DNA of 56,560 nucleotides, taken from Granulosicoccus sp. (GTDB taxonomy: Bacteria; Pseudomonadota; Gammaproteobacteria; Granulosicoccales; Granulosicoccaceae). The stretch covers positions 1 through 56,560 of the forward strand of contig JALZUD010000011.1 in assembly GCA_023301725.1 (NCBI GenBank), in the 5' to 3' direction. This document shows positions 8,108 to 17,078 of the stretch, piece by piece (within the stretch, counting starts at the first letter, position 1; every line of letters starts with the position of its first letter). Made by a program: the position numbers and the translations under genes. The notes beneath the pieces are model-generated. The model saw only the letters and a program-made list of their open reading frames with translations. It searched no databases and was not told the origin of the DNA.

Positions 8108-11100
8108 CGCGTAAGTACCGTTTGTCCTTGCGTAGTTGATTCACGTAGTCAATGGCAGTGTCGGAATTCATTGTTCCTTGCATTTCTACAATGGCGTGTA
8201 GCATTTTGTCAACATCTGCAGCCATGTGCCCGGCATCGCCACAGACATAGACGACAGCTCCCTGTTGCAGCCACTGATAGAACTCTTCGGCGTTCTCTAG
8301 CATACGATCTTGCACGTAGATTTTTTTCTTCTGATCACGAGAGAATGCGAGATCAAGACGGGTCAGTAATCCTTGTTGCAGATAGTTATTCAATTCATCA
8401 CGATACAGAAAATCGGTTTCTGCATTTCGATCACCGAAGAAGAGCCAGGATTTTCCTGTGGCCTGACGGTGCTCGCGCTCTTGCAAAAAGCCACGGAAAG
8501 GGGCGATGCCTGTGCCTGGCCCTATTAGAATAATGGGCGTAGTGTCATCGACGGGTAATGAAAAACTATTGTTGGGGGCAAAGTAGACGTTAACGACATC
8601 TCCCGGATTGGTTAAGTCAGCGAGATAACCCGAACCCACTCCGCTGTGCTGTTTTCCCTCGTTGTTGTATCTCACTGTCGCCACGGTTAGATGAACTTCA
8701 TCCGGATGGCAATTGAGGCTTGAAGAGATAGAATATGATCGTGGTGTTAAAGGTCGTAGTAACTTGAGTAAAATTTCTGCAGAATCTATAACGCCTGGGT
8801 TGTCCGTCAATAGATCGATGACGTCCTTGCCCCATAGGTATTTCTCTCTTGCCGCTTTATCACTGCCACCCAACAGGTCGCGCACGGCTGTGTTCGATGA
8901 TTTTTCGGCTAGAGCATCCAGCAGTGCAGGAGATGGTGTTCGTATTTCAAGATCGGTCAGTAGCAGTTCGTGTAGCGTCTTTGAACTGCTCGCGACTTGC
9001 TCGTCACCATTACCACCGACAAGAGCTAGAAGCTCGTACACTAGTGATTCACGGTTGACGGGCAGCACATTCAAGGTATCGCCCACATCGTAGCTGACAG
9101 GTGCTCCAGCAATTGACAAGGTGTAGTGGTAAGTCTGCTTAGAAGATGACTCCGCCGTGAGTTGATATTTGCTGAGAAGTTGAGCTTGCAGAGGGTTGTT
9201 TCGATCGTATCGAACGTGTGAATCGTTGCTGGCAGCTCTCGACACGATAACATCCTGGTTGCCGACGTCGCCTATTGCCGGTAAGACTGCTTCCATCCAA
9301 GCTTCGGCGGCGTCAAAGTAATCAACATCGCAGTCAACCCGTGCAGAGATTCTTTTTGCGCCAAGCGCTTCAAGTTTTGCATCCCATGTTTTGCCGGCTT
9401 CACAAAAGGTGGTGTAACTTCGATCACCGAAGGCAAGTACCGCAAAATGACTTTTATCGAGTCGAGGTGCATCGGGTCCGCTCAAAGCGTCCATTAGTGA
9501 TTGCGCATTGTCTGGTAACTCGCCCTCACCATAGGTGCTGCAGACAACGAGAATTCGTTCCGCATTGACAAGGTCGCCCAAGCTGATGTCATCCAATGCC
9601 ATAGGGTCTGCAACCAATCCATAACCGATCGCCCGTTTGGCGATATCTTGCGCTGTAAATTCAGCATTGCCAGTACGTGAGCCGAACAATACCGTTAGTG
9701 GTTTGCCTTCAACGATTGACTGTTTGCGTGCGGAGCTGACTCTTTCAACGCTTACCGGCAAACCAGAGAACGCGGCATTACCGGTGAGTGGATCAACATG
9801 CTCATGATCTGTTATGTCATTAACGCTTACGCCTGGTTTTGCTTCTGCATTGGGTATTCTGGTGCCAGCGCGTGTGTGGCCAAAGCCGTGTGGAATGCAG
9901 ATGACACCCGGCATCATAGAGGCTGTGACCTCTGCTGGCAGAGTTATAGAACCCTTGGACGAGCTTACGGTTATTTCGTCTTCGTCAGCAATAGACAGAC
10001 GCTGTGCGTCAACGCTGCTCATCATGGCGGTGCATCTCACTTGGCGGCTTTGACTCAGCTTGTGAAATTGATGCATCCAAGAGTTGTTGGTGCTGACGTG
10101 GCGCCTGCCGATAAGACGGAACTGCGGTGAAGTTGTTTTGTTAGCGCTTTCGGAATCCATGACCTCATCTGTGTTATCAACACTTGCAGCACTGATCACG
10201 CCTTCATCAATGACCTGTGTGAGGCGCTGGTAAAAAACATCAGGTGAGAGATCGATTTTTTTGTCGGGGGTCATCATCCCTTCTGGTACGCGTGGCACTA
10301 GCGGCCCTAGGCTAATGCCATGACCAGATTGAATCACTTTATTGAGTGTTAATCCTGAGAACCAACGCTTTGGATGGCTAAGTTTGCCATAGGCGCCTAG
10401 CATCAATCCCCAGTTAATGACACGCCTTGGTGTCTCTAGTTTATGCAGTATGCCTGCACCTGAAGGTGATATCCGACCGATCAACTCTTTTAGTACTTGC
10501 CAGTCGTACGGGCGATCTTTTGCAGGTGGCAAGAGTGCTTCTGAATATTTGACGTTGTTGGACACCGAGATCAGGTTGAAGATAAGATCGTAATGTTCAA
10601 CTTCCAATCCGCTGGGCGTTGGCAAAATTACGTTTGCATGGCGAGTGGTTTCGTTGATGTAGTTATCTATAGAGAACATAAACTCAAGATCAGGCAATGC
10701 GCTATCAAGCCTGCCGCCACCAGGTGTCGATAGAACTGGATTGCCGCAGATGGTCATAAATGCGCGAACCTGCCCTTCACCGCTAGTGGTTAGCTCCTCA
10801 GTCATTGCCGATACGGGTAACTCTCCGTAGAATTCGGGCATCTGCCGGACGCGGCTTTTCCAACGACCAAATTTATTTTGTAGCCCACGGCCTCTTGCCA
10901 GTTCGATCGCAGGTGTAGGAAACATCATTCCACCGGGCTTATCAAAATTACCTGAAACAATGTTGATGGTGTTAATCAGCCAGTGGCATAGGCCACCATG
11001 ACGTTGGGTAGATAACCCCATTCTTCCATATAGAACGGCTCGATCCTGTGCGGCATAGTCTTTGACCAGCTGTTCAATAACAGCTGCAGCAACGCCTGTG

Positions 11101-11948
11101 ATCGCCTCTGCCTGTATCGGGGTAACAGTGTTTTTTATGGACTCCACAACTTTTAAGCCCTTGAGGTGTTGCTCTAACTGGCCAAGTTTGATGTGATTGT
11201 CTCTAAAAAGTACGTGAAGAAATGCCAGTAGAAAATAGACATCGGTACCCGGACGGATAAAATGGTGAGCAGTAGCAATTTTCGCCGTTTCGGTCTCTCT
11301 TGGGTCTAGCACAACAAACTGACCACCACGGCTCTCGATATCTTTTAGCCGCTCACGAATCCCTGCTGAAGTCATTATGCTGCCGTTGCTGGCGATCGGA
11401 TTTGCACCCATGATGATCATGAAATCGGTGCGGTCTACATCGGGCACTGGAATTCGAAATTCATGGCCGAACATGAAATGCGCCGCAAAGTGATGTGGAA
11501 GCTGGTCCATGCTGGTTGCAGAGAACACATTCTTCGAACCTATGGCGGCTGTAAGCTTCTTCACAAAGAGCATCATGCCCATATTATGAACAATGGGGTT
11601 GCCCAGATAGCTGGCGATCGCATTCGCACCGTGTTGCTCACGGATACGCTTTATATTCTCTTCGACCATGGCGTAGGCATCACTCCACGATATCTCCACC
11701 CAATCCTTGCCAACGCGCTTCACTGGGTAGCGTAGACGATCGGGGTCTGATTGCAGTGCGCTGAGAATGGGCGCTTTGGGGCACATGCTGCCTTTGCTAA
11801 AGGGGTCGTTTTTATCAGGCCTTACGGTAATTGCTGGTTGATCAGAGCCTTCTTGTGGTGTTACCTGAACTTCAATACCGCACATGGCCTCACAGAAATT
11901 ACAGACTCTATAGTGCATTTTAGGCTCGTGCTCTTCTGGCTCTAACAT
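8097..11948 (-). CDS. Single-chain nitrate reductase: molybdopterin oxidoreductase fused to CysJ-like flavoprotein reductase
   Basis: The gene encodes about 1283 aa from the ATG at 11948; a GTG at 12026 would add 26 residues, and an ATG 10 codons in is also possible. It begins with a [4Fe-4S] site (CNFCEAMC and a fourth Cys in GSMCPKA) and a bis-MGD molybdopterin oxidoreductase domain to about residue 740 (numbered from 12026). A flavodoxin domain follows (LFGSRTGNAEF, STYGEGELPDNA; about 775-925), then a FAD/NADPH reductase domain with RPLTPRSYSI, GPGTGIAPFRGF and a C-terminal YLRDVY, as in CysJ. Such fusions are annotated as bifunctional nitrate reductase/sulfite reductase flavoprotein. The expected reaction is NADPH-dependent nitrate reduction in the cytosol without separate electron-transfer subunits. 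No nitrite reductase is nearby, so another oxyanion or N-oxide substrate is not excluded. Confidence 0.88.
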   Translation of the reverse strand: MLEPEEHEPKMHYRVCNFCEAMCGIEVQVTPQEGSDQPAITVRPDKNDPFSKGSMCPKAPILSALQSDPDRLRYPVKRVGKDWVEISWSDAYAMVEENIKRIREQHGANAIASYLGNPIVHNMGMMLFVKKLTAAIGSKNVFSATSMDQLPHHFAAHFMFGHEFRIPVPDVDRTDFMIIMGANPIASNGSIMTSAGIRERLKDIESRGGQFVVLDPRETETAKIATAHHFIRPGTDVYFLLAFLHVLFRDNHIKLGQLEQHLKGLKVVESIKNTVTPIQAEAITGVAAAVIEQLVKDYAAQDRAVLYGRMGLSTQRHGGLCHWLINTINIVSGNFDKPGGMMFPTPAIELARGRGLQNKFGRWKSRVRQMPEFYGELPVSAMTEELTTSGEGQVRAFMTICGNPVLSTPGGGRLDSALPDLEFMFSIDNYINETTRHANVILPTPSGLEVEHYDLIFNLISVSNNVKYSEALLPPAKDRPYDWQVLKELIGRISPSGAGILHKLETPRRVINWGLMLGAYGKLSHPKRWFSGLTLNKVIQSGHGISLGPLVPRVPEGMMTPDKKIDLSPDVFYQRLTQVIDEGVISAASVDNTDEVMDSESANKTTSPQFRLIGRRHVSTNNSWMHQFHKLSQSRQVRCTAMMSSVDAQRLSIADEDEITVSSSKGSITLPAEVTASMMPGVICIPHGFGHTRAGTRIPNAEAKPGVSVNDITDHEHVDPLTGNAAFSGLPVSVERVSSARKQSIVEGKPLTVLFGSRTGNAEFTAQDIAKRAIGYGLVADPMALDDISLGDLVNAERILVVCSTYGEGELPDNAQSLMDALSGPDAPRLDKSHFAVLAFGDRSYTTFCEAGKTWDAKLEALGAKRISARVDCDVDYFDAAEAWMEAVLPAIGDVGNQDVIVSRAASNDSHVRYDRNNPLQAQLLSKYQLTAESSSKQTYHYTLSIAGAPVSYDVGDTLNVLPVNRESLVYELLALVGGNGDEQVASSSKTLHELLLTDLEIRTPSPALLDALAEKSSNTAVRDLLGGSDKAAREKYLWGKDVIDLLTDNPGVIDSAEILLKLLRPLTPRSYSISSSLNCHPDEVHLTVATVRYNNEGKQHSGVGSGYLADLTNPGDVVNVYFAPNNSFSLPVDDTTPIILIGPGTGIAPFRGFLQEREHRQATGKSWLFFGDRNAETDFLYRDELNNYLQQGLLTRLDLAFSRDQKKKIYVQDRMLENAEEFYQWLQQGAVVYVCGDAGHMAADVDKMLHAIVEMQGTMNSDTAIDYVNQLRKDKRYLRDVY

Positions 11949-12177
11949 TGTGGTGTGCTGTGGGCTCGTTTTTGGGAGATTTTTGCAATGCGCGTAGGAG
12001 GGATATGCAGCATTTTTTGACACCACATGCTTGCATTGTCGATCGTTGATACATCACATGCAACAACGCGACCGTTAGCTTTCGGTAAAATATCCAGAAC
12101 AGTATACTGAATAGTCGCTGGACCAGATATTCTGAGCAACTCAGTACAGGGTATCGCAAGTGGCAGTTAAGTAGGCT

Positions 12178-12266
12178 GAGGGCAGTCAGTACGCTCTAAG
12201 AGGGCAAAGCTGGCAAGCGCTAGAGGGCATTCAGTACGCTGTGAGAGGGCAGTCAAGTGCCAGAGT
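12178..12266. repeat. Imperfect tandem repeat, about 22 nt, four copies
   Basis: The heptamer GAGGGCA begins at 12178, 12200, 12223 and 12245, a period of 22-23 nt. Copies 1 and 3 also share CAGTACGCT, and copies 1 and 4 share GGCAGTCA. The alternating similarity suggests a 45-nt higher unit. A weaker fifth start (GAGTGGGG) is at 12263. It has no spacers and is too short to be a CRISPR array. Confidence 0.6.
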
Positions 12267-12360
12267 GGGGTTCTTAGCGAGTGGCGGTTTACGTCATGCC
12301 CAGATAGCCTCTCCGGCTAATGTGTATATCAATTCTCGCTAGGGGTTCTTCTTTCGTGCT

Positions 12361-12384
12361 GAGGGCAGCTCAGAGGCTGCCCTC
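12361..12384. terminator. Perfect hairpin between minus-strand genes
   Basis: A 9-bp stem GAGGGCAGC / GCTGCCCTC with a 6-nt loop lies 24 nt downstream (minus strand) of the phosphatase-fold gene stop at 12408. There is no T-run on the minus strand after it, so it may be a weak terminator or an RNA-stabilising structure. Its 5' arm repeats the GAGGGCA core of the tandem array. Confidence 0.45.
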
Positions 12385-12407
12385 GCGATCAGTGGTAATG
12401 CACTGGT

Positions 12408-13925
12408 TCAGACAGGAAGGCCTTGCTTCTGTGTGGCCTTATTCGTGGGCATGTCTGCAGCAGACCCATTCAATTTGTCAGGTGAACGAATCTGACCACC
12501 AAGCGATTCCGTCAACTCATCAATAGGCGTTGGCATGTAGTCAGGAACGGACACGTTTTGCGCGGCAAGAATGGATGCAGTGACCGCGCACAAATCATCA
12601 ACAACGTCGCTTGAATAACGCGATAAATCTTCTTTGGGGTCAAGTACCAAGCATATTCCCTCGGGAATATGCTGCGCCGTGGATCCTGCGGAATCATCTA
12701 TCGACTCGATTTTTAAACCTACGTCTTCCAAGCTGAATTTTTCACCATCGATTGTGACGTGATCAAATTCTACGTTGTACTGATCGACCAGAATGGAGCA
12801 GGTGTCACTGTTGGCAATTTTACAGTGCGGTATTCTTCCGTTGATATTCATCCGCTCACAAGCGTCGTCAAACTCTTTCAGCTTTTCTGCCCCACTGAAA
12901 GCGACTATGTACTCAGGCTCCATACCCGGTCTACGCTCGAAATCATCTTGCGAAAATCCCAGTTTGCCAAGGAAGCGAGTCATGTCGGAGATGATCAGCT
13001 GGTTGTTGGTAACTTCATGTTCAACAGCTGCTTGACCCATACTGCCCACAACCAATACTCGCGTTCCAGGGACAGCATCCGCAGCTTTAATCAGTCGATT
13101 CAACATGTCATCTGCGAGCAGCATGGCGGCATCGATTTCATCGCAATAATCTTCACGCCAATCGACCGGCATGTTGTTAACAACATAGTCATTAGGGAAG
13201 GCGGCTGCCCAGTAGCGGTGCATCGCAGCTGCGACATGATTCCCGAAGATGGTTGCCACATGCGGCTTGGTGCGCTTCCATTGATTCAAGCACACATCAA
13301 AGCTCATTAATGCTTGAATGTTTCGTCGCCGAACTGCCTTCTTTTTATCTCGTCGCTCGCTAATAAGATGACGAACGACATACAGGCAAGTTTGCGGGCG
13401 GATACCTAGCGCAGGTAGACGCAGTAAAAAATCAAAGGCTGCTTTTTTGGTGAAGCCGCCTGCACGAACATTCCGGCTTGAACCTGCAACTGCTGCAGTG
13501 TTGAAGGCTTGAAAGTGATTCAGAACCTCTGGTATAGAGTCTGGTGTCGGGGAGAAGGGGTCTGCCATCCAGAAGTCGATCTGTTCATGGTTTTCAGGGA
13601 TAGGCCATGAACCAATGGATGCGCCACAACCCACGCGACGTCCAGCTCTACGTGCCAGCTCTAGGAATGTCGGGTTTGCGTATTGTCCAGGCGCTTCAAT
13701 TTGATTGTATTCGCGATAGCCATGTACGTGGTCGGGTACACCGCGATGAAACGTGTGCCAACTTGTTTTCGGGTGCATCTGCCCAGTGTCTGGCAGATGT
13801 GAGTGCCTGCGAGCTGCGCGCGGCAACACTGCTGCAAAAGTAGACCGGGGATGATCTTGTACAAACTGATCGATGACTTTGTAGGGAACTTCATTGAGTT
13901 CGAATACAAGGACCTTGCTGTCCAT
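12408..13925 (-). CDS. Alkaline-phosphatase-superfamily protein with an unusual metal site
   Basis: The 505-aa protein has an AP-superfamily (type I phosphodiesterase/sulfatase-like) layout. It has an N-terminal strand with acidic residues (VLVFELNEVP), a nucleophile region with a Thr/Ser in KTSWHTFHRGV, HVHGYREYN, and a later strand RVLVVGSMGQAA. In active family members the last block is usually a SDHG-type metal-binding motif; here SMGQ replaces it, and the first acidic residue is Glu rather than Asp. There is no signal peptide, so it appears cytosolic. The fold is likely; activity is uncertain. It stands alone between two intergenic gaps of about 500 bases. Confidence 0.6.
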   Translation of the reverse strand: MDSKVLVFELNEVPYKVIDQFVQDHPRSTFAAVLPRAARRHSHLPDTGQMHPKTSWHTFHRGVPDHVHGYREYNQIEAPGQYANPTFLELARRAGRRVGCGASIGSWPIPENHEQIDFWMADPFSPTPDSIPEVLNHFQAFNTAAVAGSSRNVRAGGFTKKAAFDFLLRLPALGIRPQTCLYVVRHLISERRDKKKAVRRRNIQALMSFDVCLNQWKRTKPHVATIFGNHVAAAMHRYWAAAFPNDYVVNNMPVDWREDYCDEIDAAMLLADDMLNRLIKAADAVPGTRVLVVGSMGQAAVEHEVTNNQLIISDMTRFLGKLGFSQDDFERRPGMEPEYIVAFSGAEKLKEFDDACERMNINGRIPHCKIANSDTCSILVDQYNVEFDHVTIDGEKFSLEDVGLKIESIDDSAGSTAQHIPEGICLVLDPKEDLSRYSSDVVDDLCAVTASILAAQNVSVPDYMPTPIDELTESLGGQIRSPDKLNGSAADMPTNKATQKQGLPV

Positions 13926-14469
13926 AATTTAGTGAAGCTCTAGATGCGTGGGGAATTTAAAAGAAACTTTCGTAACCCTTATATGATATTACGATCCATC
14001 AAAATAGTCAGATTTAAAAACGCGTCATCGTTAACATTTTGTGTCAATTTAAAAGTGACATGGTCGAGATATCGATGCTGGTGGCGGTGACTGCAATATC
14101 GAAACGTGTTCGACATAACAATAAGGTTTGGAGTTAGCTGCAGTGTTGAAGCGTGTTCTTTTTAACAGTGCGGCTGGTAGTTGAATTGTCGGAGCGCGTG
14201 CGCCTGAAGATAGTTATTTAGTAACTGCAGTATCACCTTTAGTTCAACTTAGATTCATGGCAGTACATCAACGCCATGTTCCTCGGTTAAGTGATGTATG
14301 CAAATGAGACGAGTGCAGTATGCGAGAACCGTTCAGCTCGTCTGACTAGTGCAGAAAGTTGTTGACGTTAGTGCAAATCAAACGCCAAAATTTTAGCTCT
14401 GGTAGCTTCAAGCCTTCTTCAGTGTTGCAGATATCTTGCTAAGCAAATCATCTGGCAAAAACGCGGTTG
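13926..14469. other. Intergenic region, nothing recognised
   Basis: About 540 AT-rich bases hold no ORF with coding character, no repeat and no RNA gene that I can see. The promoter of the phosphatase-fold gene probably lies at its left end. Confidence 0.5.
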
Positions 14470-14874
14470 CTAGCGTTTATCTAGATGGTATCTCAGCGCC
14501 ATCTTCGTACAATTTACAATTATTTTTTCAGGTAATTGCATCCTCGTGCTAAACACCAGCGCGCGATCTTTTGAATATGAAAGTTCGTCGCCATACATCG
14601 ACCTGAAGCTTTCGACCAACAGGGTTTGACAATTAAAAAATAGTCCCACGTTGTCGTCATCAAGTCGGTTGATTCTAACGGTGGAACCCTGTTTTGGTTT
14701 GATTGGCAAGTAACTTGGTTCACCCCATTTCAGTGTCTCTTCAATACCTCCGGGCAGCTCCAAAGTTTCTGCCGTATCCAATATCAATTCGCGTAACTGA
14801 AGCAAGTGGGTCTTGTGTGAATCAGGGAATTTCTCAAAAACTGCTTCGATTGATGGGTTCGTGAACTCGCGCAT
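14470..14874 (-). CDS. DUF1801 (YdhG-like) protein
   Basis: The 134-aa protein matches the DUF1801 pattern: an N-terminal helix hairpin (VFEKFPDSHKTHLLQLREL), then ETLKWGEPSYLP, a GSTVRIN strand and a GLFFNCQ strand, ending in a helix (KMALRYHLDK). The ETLKWGxPxY block is the family hallmark. The fold is small alpha/beta and the biochemical role is unknown. A purine-rich ribosome site (AGGAGAG, near 14880) precedes the ATG. It is a single gene, with no operon partner. Confidence 0.8.
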   Translation of the reverse strand: MREFTNPSIEAVFEKFPDSHKTHLLQLRELILDTAETLELPGGIEETLKWGEPSYLPIKPKQGSTVRINRLDDDNVGLFFNCQTLLVESFRSMYGDELSYSKDRALVFSTRMQLPEKIIVNCTKMALRYHLDKR

Positions 14875-15093
14875 CCTATCTCTCCTAAGACGTCTGATTA
14901 TAAAAGAGGTTAACTGAAACCATGACTAATGGCGCTTGCTTTCAATCTGCGACATTGCCAAGTACGTCGCCAATATTTTGTCTCGTTATAAATCCAACAG
15001 GCGTTAAAAAAGGTATCACCAGTGCTCGGGCTGCGAAGAGAACCAGCTAGGCACCAGATTAATGGTCCGACAGGTATTTGAAAGGGTGATGCA

Positions 15094-15498
15094 ATGACAA
15101 AAGACGCAAACAACACGCCTCCAAAAGCTACGGTATATCACGACGGTGATTGTCCGCTTTGCGAAAAAGAGGTAAAGCTGATGCAAAAAATCGATGCGTC
15201 CAAATCGATAAAATGGGTGGATATCAATCAAAACAAACAAGCCTTGGCTGATGCGGGTATCACGTATCAACAAGCAATGGATCGAATTCATGTTGCTGAT
15301 GAATCGCAGCAAATGCATACTGGCGTCAAGGGTTTTTTACACATCTGGAAGCATTTGCCTTATTACCGTCGAATCGTGCCAGTGATTAAACACACGCCTT
15401 TCTTATTAACGATTCTGGAAGCGGCCTACCGTTTGTTTGCCAAGTACAGGCTACGCCTCACCAATCGGCACGCGAAGCACAGTGACGATGTGGCTTAA
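15094..15498 (+). CDS. DCC family thiol-disulfide oxidoreductase (DUF393)
   Basis: The 134-aa protein carries the DCC signature YHDGDCPLCEKEV at residues 10-22, with the CxxC redox pair in a thioredoxin-like fold. The later HVADESQQMHTGVKGFLHIW block is also typical. The last third is basic with a hydrophobic patch, as usual. It is probably a cytosolic or membrane-associated redox protein. The ATG is preceded by AAAGGGTGATGCA, giving a ribosome site. It stands alone, 190 bases upstream of the sugar ABC operon. Confidence 0.85.
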   Translation: MTKDANNTPPKATVYHDGDCPLCEKEVKLMQKIDASKSIKWVDINQNKQALADAGITYQQAMDRIHVADESQQMHTGVKGFLHIWKHLPYYRRIVPVIKHTPFLLTILEAAYRLFAKYRLRLTNRHAKHSDDVA

Positions 15499-15686
15499 GA
15501 ATGTTCAATTCTGCAAAGCCTAGGGCATTGAGGCATTTTTTGACTCGTAAGCGCTATTGGCTCAGGTGCTTATAATCCTGCCGGATTTACAACAACCACT
15601 CGCTACCTCACAATTCATTTTACGTTCGCGCCGAATGGCGATACTATCAGGGGACCCGAATATTTAAAAATAAGAGGAGAGAGAGC

Positions 15687-16928
15687 ATGCGAGGATTTAC
15701 CCTTAGCACAGCTGCGTTAGCAGTATCGTTGAGTCTGTCAGGCGTGGCACTGGCTGAAAAAACCGTCATCACCATTGAAAGCTGGCGAGCCGACGACCAA
15801 GCAATCTGGGATGAAAAAATCCTGCCCGTCTTCGAAGCTGCTTACCCGGAAATTGATGTTGAATTCAAGCCTACTGCGGCCACTGAATACAACGCAGCCT
15901 TGAATGCAAGGCTGGCAGGTGGCACCGCAGGCGATATTATTACTTGCCGACCCTTCGACAATTCTTTGGCGATGTACGATACCGGTAGTCTTGCCAATAT
16001 CAAAGGCATGGCAGGTCTTGAAAATTTCTCTGATGTGGCAAAAGCCGCTTGGTCTACTGATTCTGGGGATGCAATATTCTGCGTGCCTATGGCGTCTGTC
16101 ATCCACGCCTTCATGTACAACAAGGATGCGTTCGCAGAACTCGGACTGGATGTGCCAACAACCGAGGCTGAATTTTACGCAGCATTAGATGCCATTAATA
16201 AAGAAGGTACTTACATACCGATGGCTATGGGCACTAAAGACCAGTGGGAAGCTGCCACCATGGGTTATACCAACGTAGGGCCATCCTATTGGGGCGGTGA
16301 GGAAGGTCGTCTTGCCATACTCAGTGGCGATGCAAAAATGACTGACGACGCGTATGTCGAAGGATTCAGGCAAATGCAAAAATGGACGCCTTATCTGGGT
16401 AATGGCTATCAGGCGCAAGGCTATACCGATAGTCAGAATCTGTTTACTCTGGGTAGAGCTGCTATCTATCCGACAGGTTCGTGGGAGATCACAGGTTTTC
16501 AGGAAAACGCTGATTTTGAACTAGGTGCTTTCGCACCACCCAAGAAGGATGCTGACAGTAAGTGCTATATCAGTGACCACACTGATATCGGTATCGGTAT
16601 GAACGCAGCCACGCAAAACAAGCAAGCTGTTACGACGTTTCTTGAATGGACAACGTCTGCTGAATTTGCTGGCCTGTTGACTAATGCCGCGCCAGGGTTC
16701 TTTTCGCTGGGCAATCATGATATCGACGTAGAAAATGAGCTTGCTCAGGAATTCGTTGCTATGCGTGGCAGCTGCGAGTCCACTATTCGCGTAGCACATC
16801 AGATCCTCTCGCGCGGAGAGCCTGCACTGAGCAATCAGCTATGGACTCTTACGGCCAATGTGATTAATGGTGGCATGACGCCGGAGGAGGCAGCTGCAGA
16901 GGCACAGGCTAATCTTGATGGATGGTAG
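15687..16928 (+). CDS. Sugar ABC transporter, substrate-binding protein (family 1)
   Basis: The 413-aa protein starts with a classical Sec signal peptide (cleavage near GVALA-EK, residue 23). It continues with the bilobal family-1 solute-binding pattern of CUT1 systems: ITIESWRADDQAIWDEKILPVFE, GGTAGDIITC, and GRAAIYPTGSWEI. A strong ribosome site, AGAGGAGAGAGAGC, lies just before the ATG. It heads a transporter operon with two permeases and an ATPase. The sugar is unknown, since there are no glycosidases alongside. Hairpins in the 150-bp gap to the next gene may raise the expression of this gene over the permeases. Confidence 0.88.
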   Translation: MRGFTLSTAALAVSLSLSGVALAEKTVITIESWRADDQAIWDEKILPVFEAAYPEIDVEFKPTAATEYNAALNARLAGGTAGDIITCRPFDNSLAMYDTGSLANIKGMAGLENFSDVAKAAWSTDSGDAIFCVPMASVIHAFMYNKDAFAELGLDVPTTEAEFYAALDAINKEGTYIPMAMGTKDQWEAATMGYTNVGPSYWGGEEGRLAILSGDAKMTDDAYVEGFRQMQKWTPYLGNGYQAQGYTDSQNLFTLGRAAIYPTGSWEITGFQENADFELGAFAPPKKDADSKCYISDHTDIGIGMNAATQNKQAVTTFLEWTTSAEFAGLLTNAAPGFFSLGNHDIDVENELAQEFVAMRGSCESTIRVAHQILSRGEPALSNQLWTLTANVINGGMTPEEAAAEAQANLDGW

Positions 16929-17015
16929 CAACCTTAATCGGATGCGCCATTTTTAAAGACGTGCTGTCTGGTGCCTTTCCTCACAGCCATCTATGCTCAG
17001 TACAGCGGTGTGGCT

Positions 17016-17041
17016 GGGCGGACAATTATTTCTGTTCGCCC
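17016..17041 (+). promoter_or_regulatory. Intercistronic hairpin between binding protein and permease genes
   Basis: GGGCGGA (17016-17022) pairs with TTCGCCC (17035-17041), with one G-U pair. A second potential stem (CAGCCA/TGGCTG) lies just upstream at about 16983-17015. Such structures commonly protect the 5' binding-protein message or attenuate downstream transcription; that role is inferred. Confidence 0.4.
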
Positions 17042-17078
17042 GGTTTATCACTTTTACAAGTCATGACGGTTAATACTG

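Larger units (their letters stand above)
11949..12407. other. Intergenic region with short tandem repeats and a hairpin
   Basis: About 460 bases lie between the oxidoreductase start and the end of the next minus-strand gene. They hold four copies of a 22-23-nt degenerate repeat (12178-12266) and a perfect hairpin (12361-12384). No ORF in it looks coding. The oxidoreductase promoter should lie here. Confidence 0.6.

Noticed and set aside
12178..12266. Possible CRISPR array
   Set aside because: Units are contiguous at 22-23 nt with no spacers, are imperfect, and no cas genes are present.
12759..13310. 183-codon plus-strand frame
   Set aside because: Antisense shadow of the phosphatase-fold gene, which has clear coding character on the minus strand.
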